A stretch of 64,000 nucleotides of DNA from Agarilytica sp045430305 (GTDB lineage: Bacteria > Pseudomonadota > Gammaproteobacteria > Pseudomonadales > Cellvibrionaceae). The notes beneath the pieces were generated by a model. The model saw nothing but the letters and a program-made list of their open reading frames with translations. It ran no database searches and was not told where the DNA came from. The stretch covers positions 806,001 through 870,000 of the forward strand of contig JAILXW010000002.1 of the NCBI GenBank assembly GCA_045430305.1. The letters are read 5' to 3'. Made by a program: the position numbers and the translations under genes. Shown piece by piece: positions 27,136 through 36,600 of this stretch (its first letter is position 1; every line of letters starts with the position of its first letter).

Positions 27136-28023
27136 TTACTCTAAAAAATATTCTAGCTTTAAATCACTGCCCTTGTTGGACTGGCCGATACTAACGACGC
27201 CGTCGCTTAATAAAGGTGTAGATTCTCTTCGTAGAAATACTTCTTTATATCCGCTTTGTAAGAGGTATGTTCCATTCGTACTGTGGTCACGCAAAATAAA
27301 TTTTCCACGATTAAAACAAAAAGAGCAATGTTTTCGAGACGCGTTTTTATGTGCAACACAAATTTGTACGGAACCTTGGTCTCGACCAACAATCACTTCA
27401 GTATTTTCATTTACAACAAATGTTTGATCTTCAAGTTTAATAATAAGCTTTGAATCAAGTTGGCGAGCGGCTGCAACTATCTTGCTTGAAACAACCGTTG
27501 CATCAAGCGCTGTGTTGTCATTTTTTTCCCAGTTCAAGCGGTATATTAATGAGGCCTCATTTTCCCCTTTTAATTTTATACGATCAAAAAACTCACACTG
27601 CTCACGACGTAAATCTAAATTTGAATAGGTATTGCCATCTAACAATATTTGGCTGGCTTGTGCCGTACGGGCTAGAAAAGCGGCGTTGTTAACCGTATCG
27701 CCATATAGGTCATTTTGATCATGAATCACGGGGCCAAAACTTACGCCTGTGCGAAGGTAAAAATGCATGGCGTTTAGCGTTTGGTTCATATTTGTTGCCG
27801 CGGCACAGGCGATCTCAGGCTCGCTAAACGAACACATAATTTCATCGCCAATCGTTTTAATAACGGTGCCTTGGTGTTGCACCACGATATCGCGCATGAT
27901 GCCTATAGCTTGATCTATTTTTTGCTTCGCTCGCGCGTTGCCCAGAGAGGCGTACAAGCGAGAGCTACCGACGATATCGGAGAACACAATGGCTAAATCT
28001 AATTTTTGCTCAGCTTGCGGCAT
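27136..28023 (-). CDS. Class III nucleotide cyclase with C-terminal FHA domain
   Basis: A 295-residue cytoplasmic protein. Residues 8-165 are a class III adenylate/guanylate cyclase catalytic domain: metal aspartates Asp16 (FSDIVGSS) and Asp60 (IKTIGDE), adenine-selecting Lys56 and probably Asp105, and the Asn of GDTVNN (Asn112). The transition-state Arg expected four residues after that Asn is Phe116; the nearest Arg is 119. Residues 195-290 are an FHA phosphothreonine-binding domain with VGRD, SRKHC and STNGTYL. The protein may make cAMP under control of a Ser/Thr kinase, but the missing Arg raises doubt about full activity. No kinase gene is nearby. Confidence 0.87.
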   Translation of the reverse strand: MPQAEQKLDLAIVFSDIVGSSRLYASLGNARAKQKIDQAIGIMRDIVVQHQGTVIKTIGDEIMCSFSEPEIACAAATNMNQTLNAMHFYLRTGVSFGPVIHDQNDLYGDTVNNAAFLARTAQASQILLDGNTYSNLDLRREQCEFFDRIKLKGENEASLIYRLNWEKNDNTALDATVVSSKIVAAARQLDSKLIIKLEDQTFVVNENTEVIVGRDQGSVQICVAHKNASRKHCSFCFNRGKFILRDHSTNGTYLLQSGYKEVFLRRESTPLLSDGVVSIGQSNKGSDLKLEYFLE

Positions 28024-28184
28024 AGGTTATAGAGGGGGCGTTAATTCGTTGTTAGCTTAAGTGTATCACTGGAATGAAGATTGCGCCTTTTGCGCCGTTG
28101 AGGTGTTCGCATACGCGTTTTTGTGAAAGCGAGAATGGGTGGCCGAGGCGGAGGGTCAAACTGGAGAATAGAGCAGAAAGGGAT

Positions 28185-28211
28185 AAAAAAAGGGAGCCGA
28201 AGCTCCCTTTT
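28185..28211 (-). terminator. Rho-independent terminator of gapA
   Basis: GGGAGC (28192-28197) and GCTCCC (28202-28207) form a 6-bp GC-rich stem with a 4-base loop. On the minus strand the loop is TTCG and the stem is followed by seven T residues. It lies 21 bases past the gapA stop codon. Confidence 0.88.
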
Positions 28212-28232
28212 AGATAGAGGTTAAACGCAGAG

Positions 28233-29240
28233 TTACGCGTTAGCCGCCATGATTGCACGAGTAGTGTCGAGCATACGATTTGAAAAGCCCCACTCGTTGT
28301 CGTACCAAGCCAAAACTTTTACTTGGTTGCCCATAACGCGAGTTTGGGTTGCATCGAAAATACAAGAGGCTGAGTTATGGTTGAAGTCGCTAGATACAAG
28401 AGGTATCTCATTGATTTCCATAACGCCTTTAAAACGGCTCTCGATTGCATCTGCAATCGCTTGGTTCACTTCTTCTTTCGTGGTTGCGCGCTTAGGCGTG
28501 AAAGTAAAGTCTAAGCAGCTAACGTTAATGGTCGGAACGCGAACGGCTAGGCCGTCTAGCTTGCCTGCAAGCTCAGGGATCACAAGGCCGATTGCTGCCG
28601 CTGCACCTGTTTTGGTCGGGATCATGTTCTGGCCAGCTGCACGAGCGCGAAGTTCGTCAGAGTGGTAGGCGTCTGTTACGTTCTGGTCGTTTGTGAACGA
28701 GTGAATCGTGTTCATCAAACCGCCTTCAATGCCAATCGCGTTGTGAATTGCGTAAGTCATTGGTGCCAAGCAGTTAGTAGTACAAGAAGCGTTAGAAAGT
28801 ACTTTGTGCTCTGATGTGATGTCTTCGTGGTTAACACCGTATACAACAGTCAAATCTACTTCTTTACCAGGAGCAGAAATCAATACGTTTTTAGCGCCTG
28901 CTTCTAAGTGCATACCGGCTTTATCGCGAGCAACAAAAAGACCAGTACATTCGAATACTACATCTATGTTTAAGTCGCCCCAAGGAAGTGCGGCAGGGTT
29001 GCGCTCAGCGATGATTTTGATTTCATTGCCCGCAACAGTAATCGCTTCGTCGCTAGATTCTACGTCGAAACCGAATGTGCCGTGCACAGTATCGTACTTG
29101 AGAAGGTGCCCATTAATAGAAGGTGAGCCCAAGTCGTTAATCGCAACAACTTGAAATTCGTCTTGAAGGTTACGTTCGTAAATGGCGCGAAGGACGTTGC
29201 GGCCGATGCGGCCAAAACCGTTAATTGCAATACGTGGCAT
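28233..29240 (-). CDS. gapA: Glyceraldehyde-3-phosphate dehydrogenase
   Basis: A 335-residue glycolytic enzyme oxidising glyceraldehyde 3-phosphate to 1,3-bisphosphoglycerate. The NAD-binding start RIAINGFGRIGRNVLRA, the catalytic cysteine in SNASCTTNC (Cys153) and the conserved WYDNEWGFSNRML near the end are all intact. Asp36 after VVAIND favours NAD over NADP. It is a single gene with its own terminator downstream and a 190-base upstream gap that must hold the promoter. Confidence 0.96.
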   Translation of the reverse strand: MPRIAINGFGRIGRNVLRAIYERNLQDEFQVVAINDLGSPSINGHLLKYDTVHGTFGFDVESSDEAITVAGNEIKIIAERNPAALPWGDLNIDVVFECTGLFVARDKAGMHLEAGAKNVLISAPGKEVDLTVVYGVNHEDITSEHKVLSNASCTTNCLAPMTYAIHNAIGIEGGLMNTIHSFTNDQNVTDAYHSDELRARAAGQNMIPTKTGAAAAIGLVIPELAGKLDGLAVRVPTINVSCLDFTFTPKRATTKEEVNQAIADAIESRFKGVMEINEIPLVSSDFNHNSASCIFDATQTRVMGNQVKVLAWYDNEWGFSNRMLDTTRAIMAANA

Positions 29241-29381
29241 GGCATATTCCTGAGTAGTAAATATGGAGGTTGACGTGATTTTTCGAGCGCGGATTATCCT
29301 TAATCATCGGCGAAAAAGCAACTAAAAGACCCAGTTACTGCGTGCGCTGACATTGAATGGCCATATATGACGGGCAAAAAA

Positions 29382-29406
29382 AACGGAGCTTAACGCTCCG
29401 TTTTTC
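29382..29406 (-). terminator. Rho-independent terminator of the Thr/Pro-repeat lipoprotein gene
   Basis: AACGGAGC (29382-29389) and GCTCCGTT (29395-29402) make an 8-bp stem with a 5-base loop. Both flanks carry A or T runs, so on the minus strand the stem is followed by eight T residues. It lies 23 bases beyond the stop codon of the gene at 29429-30760 and also blocks read-through in the plus direction. Confidence 0.85.
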
Positions 29407-29428
29407 GTTCACTCGCTAGTGGTCTTTT

Positions 29429-30760
29429 TTATTCGTAGTAGTTGCTTAACTCTTCCCAGGTGTAGTTCTCGCCAACCCAGTCACCGAAGCCAGTACCGTT
29501 GACATAGATGGCTACCTGGCCTGCGTTTATAACGCTTCCACGAGTCTCAATGAAATCGCCATTTTCGTTAGTGATTTCTAGCTCAAGAGGTTGCGGTGTG
29601 CCGCCATTCTCAGAAGGCTCAAATACCAATGGGTTGCGCGTTTCGAAATTAAGTGAACCGCCAATTTCGTCGCTGTATAACGAGCCAGAGGCAGAAATGC
29701 TAAGTGTATTGCTGGCGAAGTCCATTACCTGAACCAAGTTGTAATCAGACAATACGCTTTCAATGCCGTCTACCACGATGGTTAAGGACTCAGCAGAAAG
29801 AGTCGTTGAGTGTGAGGCTGCATTTTGCGTGATGATCACGTCGGCAACACCGTCGAGAATGATTGACGAGTCGTCATCGCTGTATTCGAAATTGTCGAAA
29901 TCCATAGTAAATGCAATGGTTGAACCTTCGCCTAGAAGGCCGCCTTCTGTGCTGGGTGTGAAGCTGCGAATTTCGTAATCGATTCCGCCATTTGTCTTAC
30001 TAGAGTCGGCACTTCCACACTCATTAAAATCTAATGTAACAGTGTCACTAACAGAAAAAGTAGAAGAGTCGTTTAAGTCGCCTTTGTAGCTAACGCTACC
30101 AGTGTTGCAAGAAATATCATTTACAGGGAATGTAGACTTCTGGAATTCGCCGTTACCATTTTGGTTCTCGGTACCGCCTACGGTCTTAAGCAGTGAAGAA
30201 TGGTCAATACCATCTGTTTCTGCAGGTGCCATAGTGGTTAATAGGTTGGCAATCTCAGTAGAAAGAGGTACATCGCTTTTAAGAGCCACTGTAGACACAG
30301 AAGCTACTAACTGCACCGCGTTATCTTTAGTGATTTCAACACTTACCGGAGGTGCAGTAGGGGTTGGTGAAGGTGCAACAGTAGGTGTTGGGCTTGGTGC
30401 TACTGTTGGAACAACTGTTGGGCTTGGCGCTATTGTTGGAATAACTGTAGGCGTCGGAGCTACGGTTGGAACAACCGTTGGGCTAGGTGCTACTGTTGGA
30501 GCAATTGTTGGGACGACTGTAGGGCTTGGCGCTACTGTAGGAGCAATTGTTGGAGCGACTGTAGGGCTTGGCGCTACTGTAGGAGCAACGGTTGGCTCAA
30601 CTGTTGGGCTTGGCGCCACTGTAGGCGCAACGGTTGGCTCTACTGAAGGCGTAGGTGAAGATGTATTTCCGCCACCGCTATAGCCGCCGCCACCGCCGCC
30701 GCCTCCACAAGCTGTGAGTACAGTGCTGAGCATTGCTGTTATTAGTATATTCTTCTTCAC
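29429..30760 (-). CDS. Lipoprotein with long Thr/Pro repeat stalk
   Basis: A 443-residue predicted lipoprotein: signal sequence, lipobox VLTAC (Cys18), a nine-glycine stretch after Cys18 broken only by YS, then about 100 residues (36-138) of repeats of the form PTVAPSPTV with Val/Ile/Glu variants, and a 300-residue C-terminal domain rich in Asp, Ser and beta strands. The stalk would span the cell wall space and hold the domain away from the membrane. GTG 30760 is preferred because GGGAG lies seven bases upstream; the in-frame TTG at 30781 has no such site. The C-terminal domain is not recognised. Confidence 0.78.
   Translation of the reverse strand: MKKNILITAMLSTVLTACGGGGGGGGYSGGGNTSSPTPSVEPTVAPTVAPSPTVEPTVAPTVAPSPTVAPTIAPTVAPSPTVVPTIAPTVAPSPTVVPTVAPTPTVIPTIAPSPTVVPTVAPSPTPTVAPSPTPTAPPVSVEITKDNAVQLVASVSTVALKSDVPLSTEIANLLTTMAPAETDGIDHSSLLKTVGGTENQNGNGEFQKSTFPVNDISCNTGSVSYKGDLNDSSTFSVSDTVTLDFNECGSADSSKTNGGIDYEIRSFTPSTEGGLLGEGSTIAFTMDFDNFEYSDDDSSIILDGVADVIITQNAASHSTTLSAESLTIVVDGIESVLSDYNLVQVMDFASNTLSISASGSLYSDEIGGSLNFETRNPLVFEPSENGGTPQPLELEITNENGDFIETRGSVINAGQVAIYVNGTGFGDWVGENYTWEELSNYYE
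30347..30655 (-). repeat. In-gene tandem repeats encoding PTVAPSPTV units
   Basis: About 310 bases of degenerate tandem repeats with a period of 12 to 45 bases coding for Pro-Thr-Val-Ala-Pro-Ser units. Unit order is irregular (VAP, IAP, VVP, VEP), as expected from slippage and recombination; copy number is likely to vary between strains. Confidence 0.85.
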
Positions 30761-30891
30761 TTCCTTTCTCCCGAAACCCAAAAGACTGCGTTAAATTTTT
30801 GACGTTAAAACGTACGGTTCGGAATGAATGGTACGGAGGTAACGGAAAAGCGTCGCGGACTCTGTTCACATTTTGCTATGGGTTGGGGTTT

Positions 30892-32643
30892 TTATTTCAA
30901 AAAGTGTAATAAAGCACCACTTATGGCAATTAAATTGCCAACGTCTTCACTGTTTGGCTGTGAGCCATTTCCCACCATCTCATTAACGATCAAGTCGGTA
31001 AAACCGTCATTATCGATATCTCCTGCGGCTGCGCTGTAGGCAAGAATGTCTCCCAAGTCGTCTTCAACGGTACCATTGGCACCAAAAATATTGGTGATTG
31101 CGAAGTCTTCGTAGGCGGGTTGTTGACTTGACGCTAGGTCAATTTCAGAAGGCCACGCACTTTGCCCCCAAAGCACATGTAGGGTGCCTGCGTCTGGCCT
31201 ACCTAGTGCTGAATCGTGTGGGGAAGAAACCGCGAGGTCATCAATTCCATCGTTATCGAAATCTCCGTGAAGCGCGGTATCACTACTAATGGCGCCGCTC
31301 ATGGTGCCGTAAAGTACGGTGAATGTAATGCCAGCGGGAATTTCACCCACATTAAAATCGAGGCCCTTTAGCTGCGCTGCGTTGAAAAAAATGTAACCTA
31401 AGCCTGCACGGCTTCTGCCGCTGGGGCTGCCGGTGATGTCGCCAATAAATATATCTGCTGAGCCGTCGCCGTCATAATCTAGCCCGCCCAAAAGCTCTTC
31501 GCCGAGCTTGTCGCTATTAAACGCTGCGGTATTTGCGCCTTGAATATCGGTAATCGCGCCGATATTGCCTCCTTCTATAGTAATACTGAAGTTAGTGGGC
31601 CAGATATCCGGAAAGTTATCGTCCCATACAATGTAAGCACGCCCGAGTGGGCTGCCAGAGTTTGCGATTGCAGAGCCAGGTGCTGCCCCAAACGCATCTT
31701 CCCCGGCGCCTGCGCGATTTATTGTGGCGGCCGCAAGCAGCTCCGCGCTGCCATTGCCATCAAGGTCAGCAATATTGACTGTTGCCCCAAGGTGAAAGTT
31801 GGTACTGTTGTTCGGTGGAAGCAACTTTGCGGTTTGGCCATCAAGCATTGAGCCTGCGATCTCATCTAGCGCAATCGTGTTTGAGGTTTCTAAATATGCG
31901 CCACCGCGAACTACATAAACTACACCGCTGTTCGAGCCTTGCGCGTCGTGTTGGTCGGCACCTACGGCAATATCGAGAATGCCATCGCCTGTAATATCGC
32001 CGGTACGCATCCAAATACCTAAACGGTCGAGCTCGTTTTCCCCGGTGATTGTCAGTACATTGATTGATGCAGGCGGGTCACGCAGATCAACCACCTCATT
32101 GTTGGCTGCAAGGGTTGTAAGGGCAGAAGAGCCAATAATAATGGAAAGCGCGCCTACACCCACTTCTGTATCTGTGTTGAAGTTTTGCCTCGCGATAAGA
32201 AGTTCTGCCACACCATCGCCGGTGACATCATCCATCCAGATTTCAGAGCCGGTCATTTCCAGCGCGCCATCACCGATAATCGTCAATAGGTTCGTGTTGT
32301 CTAACCCGCTGTCTAGGGTGTAGTTAATTTCCCCGTTGCCGAGCGCTAAATACACCTCGCCAGCACCCGAGCGACCTTCAGGCGAAGCCAGCATCGAGGC
32401 CATGGCAAAATCCACAAAACCATCGCCATTCATATCGGAGCCACCAGCAACAGGCACACCTTTATCACCACGCCCCGTGTGGCCGTATAAACGGATCATG
32501 CCATCTTCTGGTTCGGTCTCACGAATATCCAGATCGTGCTCACTAGCAACCGATGGGGTAGCGCGGCTGTTGTTATCGTTGCCGCCGCAGCCAGCAAGAA
32601 ATATGAAAGAGATGATGCAAGACAAAGAAAGAAAGCGCTTCAT
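30892..32643 (-). CDS. FG-GAP repeat lipoprotein
   Basis: A 583-residue lipoprotein: signal sequence, lipobox FLAGC (Cys19), then about seven FG-GAP repeats (60-583). Each has a calcium-type loop such as DMNGDGFVD, DVTGDGVAE or DYDGDGSAD followed by a hydrophobic strand and a glycine-rich turn; together they predict an integrin-like seven-bladed propeller. ATG 32643 gives the lipoprotein signal; earlier in-frame starts do not. Function is probably adhesion or ligand binding at the outer membrane. It is unrelated in sequence detail to the FG-GAP lipoprotein at 14850-16808. Confidence 0.84.
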   Translation of the reverse strand: MKRFLSLSCIISFIFLAGCGGNDNNSRATPSVASEHDLDIRETEPEDGMIRLYGHTGRGDKGVPVAGGSDMNGDGFVDFAMASMLASPEGRSGAGEVYLALGNGEINYTLDSGLDNTNLLTIIGDGALEMTGSEIWMDDVTGDGVAELLIARQNFNTDTEVGVGALSIIIGSSALTTLAANNEVVDLRDPPASINVLTITGENELDRLGIWMRTGDITGDGILDIAVGADQHDAQGSNSGVVYVVRGGAYLETSNTIALDEIAGSMLDGQTAKLLPPNNSTNFHLGATVNIADLDGNGSAELLAAATINRAGAGEDAFGAAPGSAIANSGSPLGRAYIVWDDNFPDIWPTNFSITIEGGNIGAITDIQGANTAAFNSDKLGEELLGGLDYDGDGSADIFIGDITGSPSGRSRAGLGYIFFNAAQLKGLDFNVGEIPAGITFTVLYGTMSGAISSDTALHGDFDNDGIDDLAVSSPHDSALGRPDAGTLHVLWGQSAWPSEIDLASSQQPAYEDFAITNIFGANGTVEDDLGDILAYSAAAGDIDNDGFTDLIVNEMVGNGSQPNSEDVGNLIAISGALLHFLK

Positions 32644-32763
32644 AATGGTTATTCGCTCAAAGATATAAATAAAAGAGAGGGCATTATAGGTAAAACCATT
32701 CACCAGGGCTAAAAAAGCGTTAGAATTCGCCCGAACGCCATACCGAGCACAAAGGAATAAAAT

Positions 32764-33333
32764 ATGCCTAAGCAACAAAACGGAAACTTTCTGAAACAGC
32801 TCATTACTATTTCGTTTTTAGCGACCCTCTCTTGCGTGATGATTGCTTGCGCGCACACGCCAAAGGTAAAAATTTCACGTACCGATATTACGTTTGAAGA
32901 GCCTAACCGCATGCGCTTTCATGGCAAAGGCGCGGGGGCGGGCATGATGATGATGTCTTCCATGGGGCCAATGGGCATCGCCATTGGTGTTGCAATTGAT
33001 GAAGGTATTGGTAAAGAAATAGGTGAAGCGGCCAATAAGGCTGATTTTGACCTTGCCTCTTTGTTAGTGGCGGGCTTAGCCGGTGCCGCACAGCAAATCG
33101 AATCGATTCATGTAAAGCGCTACGGCTTTGTGACACGCCGGGGTGAAAACGACCCCGTAGCACCACAACTGCATCTCGAAATTCAAACTGCGAACGGGGT
33201 AAAAGAAATAAAATACCCAGAAGCATTTGACGATGCAAAAATAACCACGCACCCGCTAGAACAACTAAAAGCACAGGGCGCAACAGCAATAAAGGCTTTC
33301 GAAAATGCCATTCAAGTCATTGCGCAACAATGA
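32764..33333 (+). CDS. Small lipoprotein of unknown function
   Basis: A 189-residue protein with a signal sequence and lipobox VMIAC (Cys29). The middle carries a Gly/Met-rich hydrophobic stretch (GAGAGMMMMSSMGPMGIA, about 56-78) that resembles a glycine-zipper segment, then a mixed alpha/beta end. I do not recognise the family. It is divergent from the FG-GAP lipoprotein, sharing a 120-base upstream region. Confidence 0.72.
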   Translation: MPKQQNGNFLKQLITISFLATLSCVMIACAHTPKVKISRTDITFEEPNRMRFHGKGAGAGMMMMSSMGPMGIAIGVAIDEGIGKEIGEAANKADFDLASLLVAGLAGAAQQIESIHVKRYGFVTRRGENDPVAPQLHLEIQTANGVKEIKYPEAFDDAKITTHPLEQLKAQGATAIKAFENAIQVIAQQ

Positions 33334-33369
33334 GACGGGTGACGAATACCAAGCGCTAACAACTTGTTC

Positions 33370-33393
33370 AATCATACCTAGCGGGGTATGATT
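33370..33393 (+). repeat. Perfect 9-bp hairpin after lipoprotein gene
   Basis: AATCATACC (33370-33378) and GGTATGATT (33385-33393) form a perfect stem with a 6-base loop, 36 bases after the lipoprotein stop. There is no T-run, so it is more likely a transcript-stabilising stem or protein site than an intrinsic terminator. Confidence 0.45.
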
Positions 33394-33435
33394 GCCCGCA
33401 ATAAAACGGCCAACACGATTGGAAGAGGTGACATC

Positions 33436-33519
33436 ATGGAAGACAGCGCAACACCACACCGTACTAAACAATGTAAACCAAAAAGTGAAGCCTCTGCTTA
33501 CAGCGTAATATTTAGCTGA
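33436..33519 (+). CDS. Possible 27-residue leader ORF before the Rhs-like gene
   Basis: An ATG at 33436 follows the strong ribosome-site match GAAGAGGTGA (33422-33431) at good spacing and opens a 27-codon frame ending in TGA at 33517. The peptide is hydrophilic with no known motif. It lies 148 bases ahead of the Rhs-like gene, in its probable leader. The ribosome site is the only support; it may be chance. Confidence 0.3.
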   Translation: MEDSATPHRTKQCKPKSEASAYSVIFS

Positions 33520-33667
33520 TAAGTAAGAAAAAAGGGATGTGCCCGCGTAATTCACGCAACCTACAAAGCAAGGAAGGCCTTATCCCATCATGCAGTACTT
33601 CTGTTTTTTTATAAAACAACAACACAACATATCTAATTTATCGAATTTCAATCCTTCTGGGGGAGTT

Positions 33668-36600
33668 ATGTCTGGATATCTGTTGCGCCTAACCGGCGCG
33701 TGTCTTCTATTATTCGTATGTTCTACATATGTGAACGCTATTGAATTCCGTGGTGCTGAGTACGACGTATATCTGGGCGACGTAAATGGCGATGGTATAG
33801 ATGATATTTATTTAAAAGTGCCAGACACCTTTGTGCTTCTGCATGGGGATATATCCGTTCCCTTATTTGTTGATTCTGAAATTCCAAGTTATTTGGTTGA
33901 GTCCTATTCTGGCGAGACCAATTTATATTTAGATCCTGTCGTTGATGAAACCATAGATATCTCAAGTCTTGTCAAAAGTGAAGACGTGGCGACCTTGGCT
34001 GATGTAAACGGTGACCAAATAGAGGATTTAGTGTTTGCATCGGCAGATTTACTTTATGACATTTCCATTGACGGGGACGAAAATTCTCAACCGAAGATTG
34101 TAAGTGTGGCAATACAAGTTCCTTCGCTTTCTACAGCAGCTATTGATCCCGCGGATGATACAACTTCCGATCCAGACTATTACGGAATCATCCCTTCAAA
34201 TTCATTTGTCGATAGGAATGGTGCATTTAATATTTCCGTTCCTTTAGAGCTACCGCCTGGAATTAACGGGTTTAGCCCAAAACTTTCTTTGAATTACAAC
34301 AGTCGTGCACAAAATGGTGTGCTTGGGTGGGGTTGGAGGTTAGGCGGTGTTTCCTCTATTCAGAGGTGTAATGCTGATTTTGCTCGAGACGGAAAACGAA
34401 GTGGGGTTCTAAATGGCCAAGCTTACAAATTTTGTTTGGATGGGCAAAGGCTGGTAGAGGTTGCAGAAAGGGAATATCGGCTGGAGCGTGATAACTTTTC
34501 CCGAATTAAGAGTGTTGGCGGTGAGCCGTCCAACCCGGACTACTGGACTGTAGAATTTCCCAACGGAGCAACTTCTACTTATGGGAATACACAAGATTCA
34601 GTCCAATATGTAGAAAGAGGGTTTCGATTTTATTATCAGTCAAATCATAAGTGGCATCTAAATTTGATGGAGAATAGCTTTGGGAATGAAATTCGCTATC
34701 AATACGATGTAAGGGAGATGGAAGAGGTGGGTGCCGAAAATTACAACTCCGGAGGAGGAAGACTCCATAGGCTAGACAAAATTACCTATGGCTTTAATGG
34801 GAGCGTCGACCTGGGACTTTCCATTAGATTCGATTACGAACTAAGACACGATGTTCGTGAATACTATGTAGCTGGTGAGCATATTATTGAACATGAACGG
34901 TTGGAATCAATTTATATTCAAAAAGACGAGCAATCCTATCTAGCGTATCTATTTGACTATGATGCTCCAGCATCAGGAAATGTTCCTTCCGTTAGCAAGT
35001 TAAACTCAATTCGAAAGTGTTCAATAGAATCTCAAACTATTGATAATTGCTCAGCTGAAAAACGTCTGACTTGGCAACAAGATTCTGACCCAGAAGAATT
35101 ACTTCATACTTCCAGAGATGATCGCCCGTACTATGGAGTCGGAGACTTCAATGGAGATGGCAAACTAGAAACGCTTAAAGTTTCTAGAGCTAGCGGTGAT
35201 GAAATTGTTGAAATTGTTTCAACGTTAGATGGGTCGACAGAGACTTGGCTCAGGGAAGACGCTGGCGATATCGAGCTATCTGTACGACCAACAATCGTAG
35301 ACATAAATGGTGATGGTCTCGATGATGTAGCTTTTCTAGACCAAGAAAGGGAGTATGGGCATCGGTATTCTTTTCGAGCTCTAATCTCCAACGGAAGTTC
35401 CTTCTCCTATTGGGATTTTGGTAATCCATCAAGTGATTTCGATACAACTGTTTCATTAACCAAGCAGCTTCTGGATGTAAATGGGGATGGCTTTCTTGAT
35501 TTTGTTGTGAAGCATTATTCATTGGGTGTTCAAGTTAGGTTAAATACGGGAGGTTCTACAGATACAAACCTATTTGGGGAGTGGGAAGAGTGGTTCCCGC
35601 CTTATGACCGTGATTGGGACAGATTGTCCATATACAATAGTGATGTTCAAGAGGGTGGGTTTTATGATCTAAACGGAGACGGACTGGTAGATTATATATT
35701 TTGTGCGAAATGGGATGGTGCTGGTCGCTGTGGTGTTTCTGGGAGTGGTGTAAATTCTACTTATGTCTTTGAGAATACAGGTTCTAGTTTTAGGTTAGAA
35801 ACCGAGAAGTGGAAAACTGAATATTCGCGCTCAAGACATGTGAAAGTTGCGGATATGAATGGCGATGGGCTTGTTGATTGGATTTTTTTCGACAGTCCAG
35901 ACATGAATGTACAGTTAAATAACGGACAAGGGTTCGAAGCACCCGCAAGCTGGATGCCAATTAGCCACTATGACTACGGTGCAAAAATTACAGTTTATTC
36001 TGGTAGTGGAGGCAGTGGAAGTCTTTTCGAGTTTCATATCAATAACTTAGTGTTCGCCGATTTAAATATGGATGGTTGTGCTGATTTGGTGGCGCGAAAG
36101 AGGCGATTTCGTACAGAGAACCACGACAAATGGGATGCTCCTGTCTATGTTGGGTTTTCGACTTGTTCTTCGCTATCTGGAATAACTCAACTGAATAACT
36201 TTGCAGATGGTATTGAATTTCGTGGAAACATGTGGAAGAGCGGGGACGACAACCTAACAGGTTCTACAGACCATCTAACAAAACCTTGGACCTCCGGAGC
36301 TTTTCTCGAAGATGTTAATAAAGAAGGAATTCTTGAATTAGCTGATCGGGATCACGTGTTCCCAACAAATATTAAGCCCCGCGTAATTATTAACGAAAGT
36401 GACATAGTTTCTTCTTCAGGTACTAGCGTTTCGGTTAACGAAAAGGCAGTAAAATATGATGTTCTTGCCAATTCTGATTATTATTCTGGAAGTACTGAAA
36501 TAGATAACGCTAATATTAAAAACCGAGAGGGTGGTGCTTTCACAGGAGCTTATAAAAAAACCTCCGTAAATATTATTGCATATGAAATGGAGGAGTTTGG

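Noticed and set aside
26991..27194. 67-codon plus-strand frame in the AT-rich gap
   Set aside because: No ribosome site, chance-like composition, and it overlaps the 3' end of the cyclase gene.
30347..30655. Regular repeats that could suggest a CRISPR array
   Set aside because: Repeats are in frame, code for PTVAPSPTV units, have no unique spacers of constant length and no cas genes are near.
30102..30683. 193-codon Gly/Val/Thr antisense frame under the Thr/Pro-repeat gene
   Set aside because: It is the reverse reading of the Thr/Pro repeat; no ribosome site and no signal peptide.
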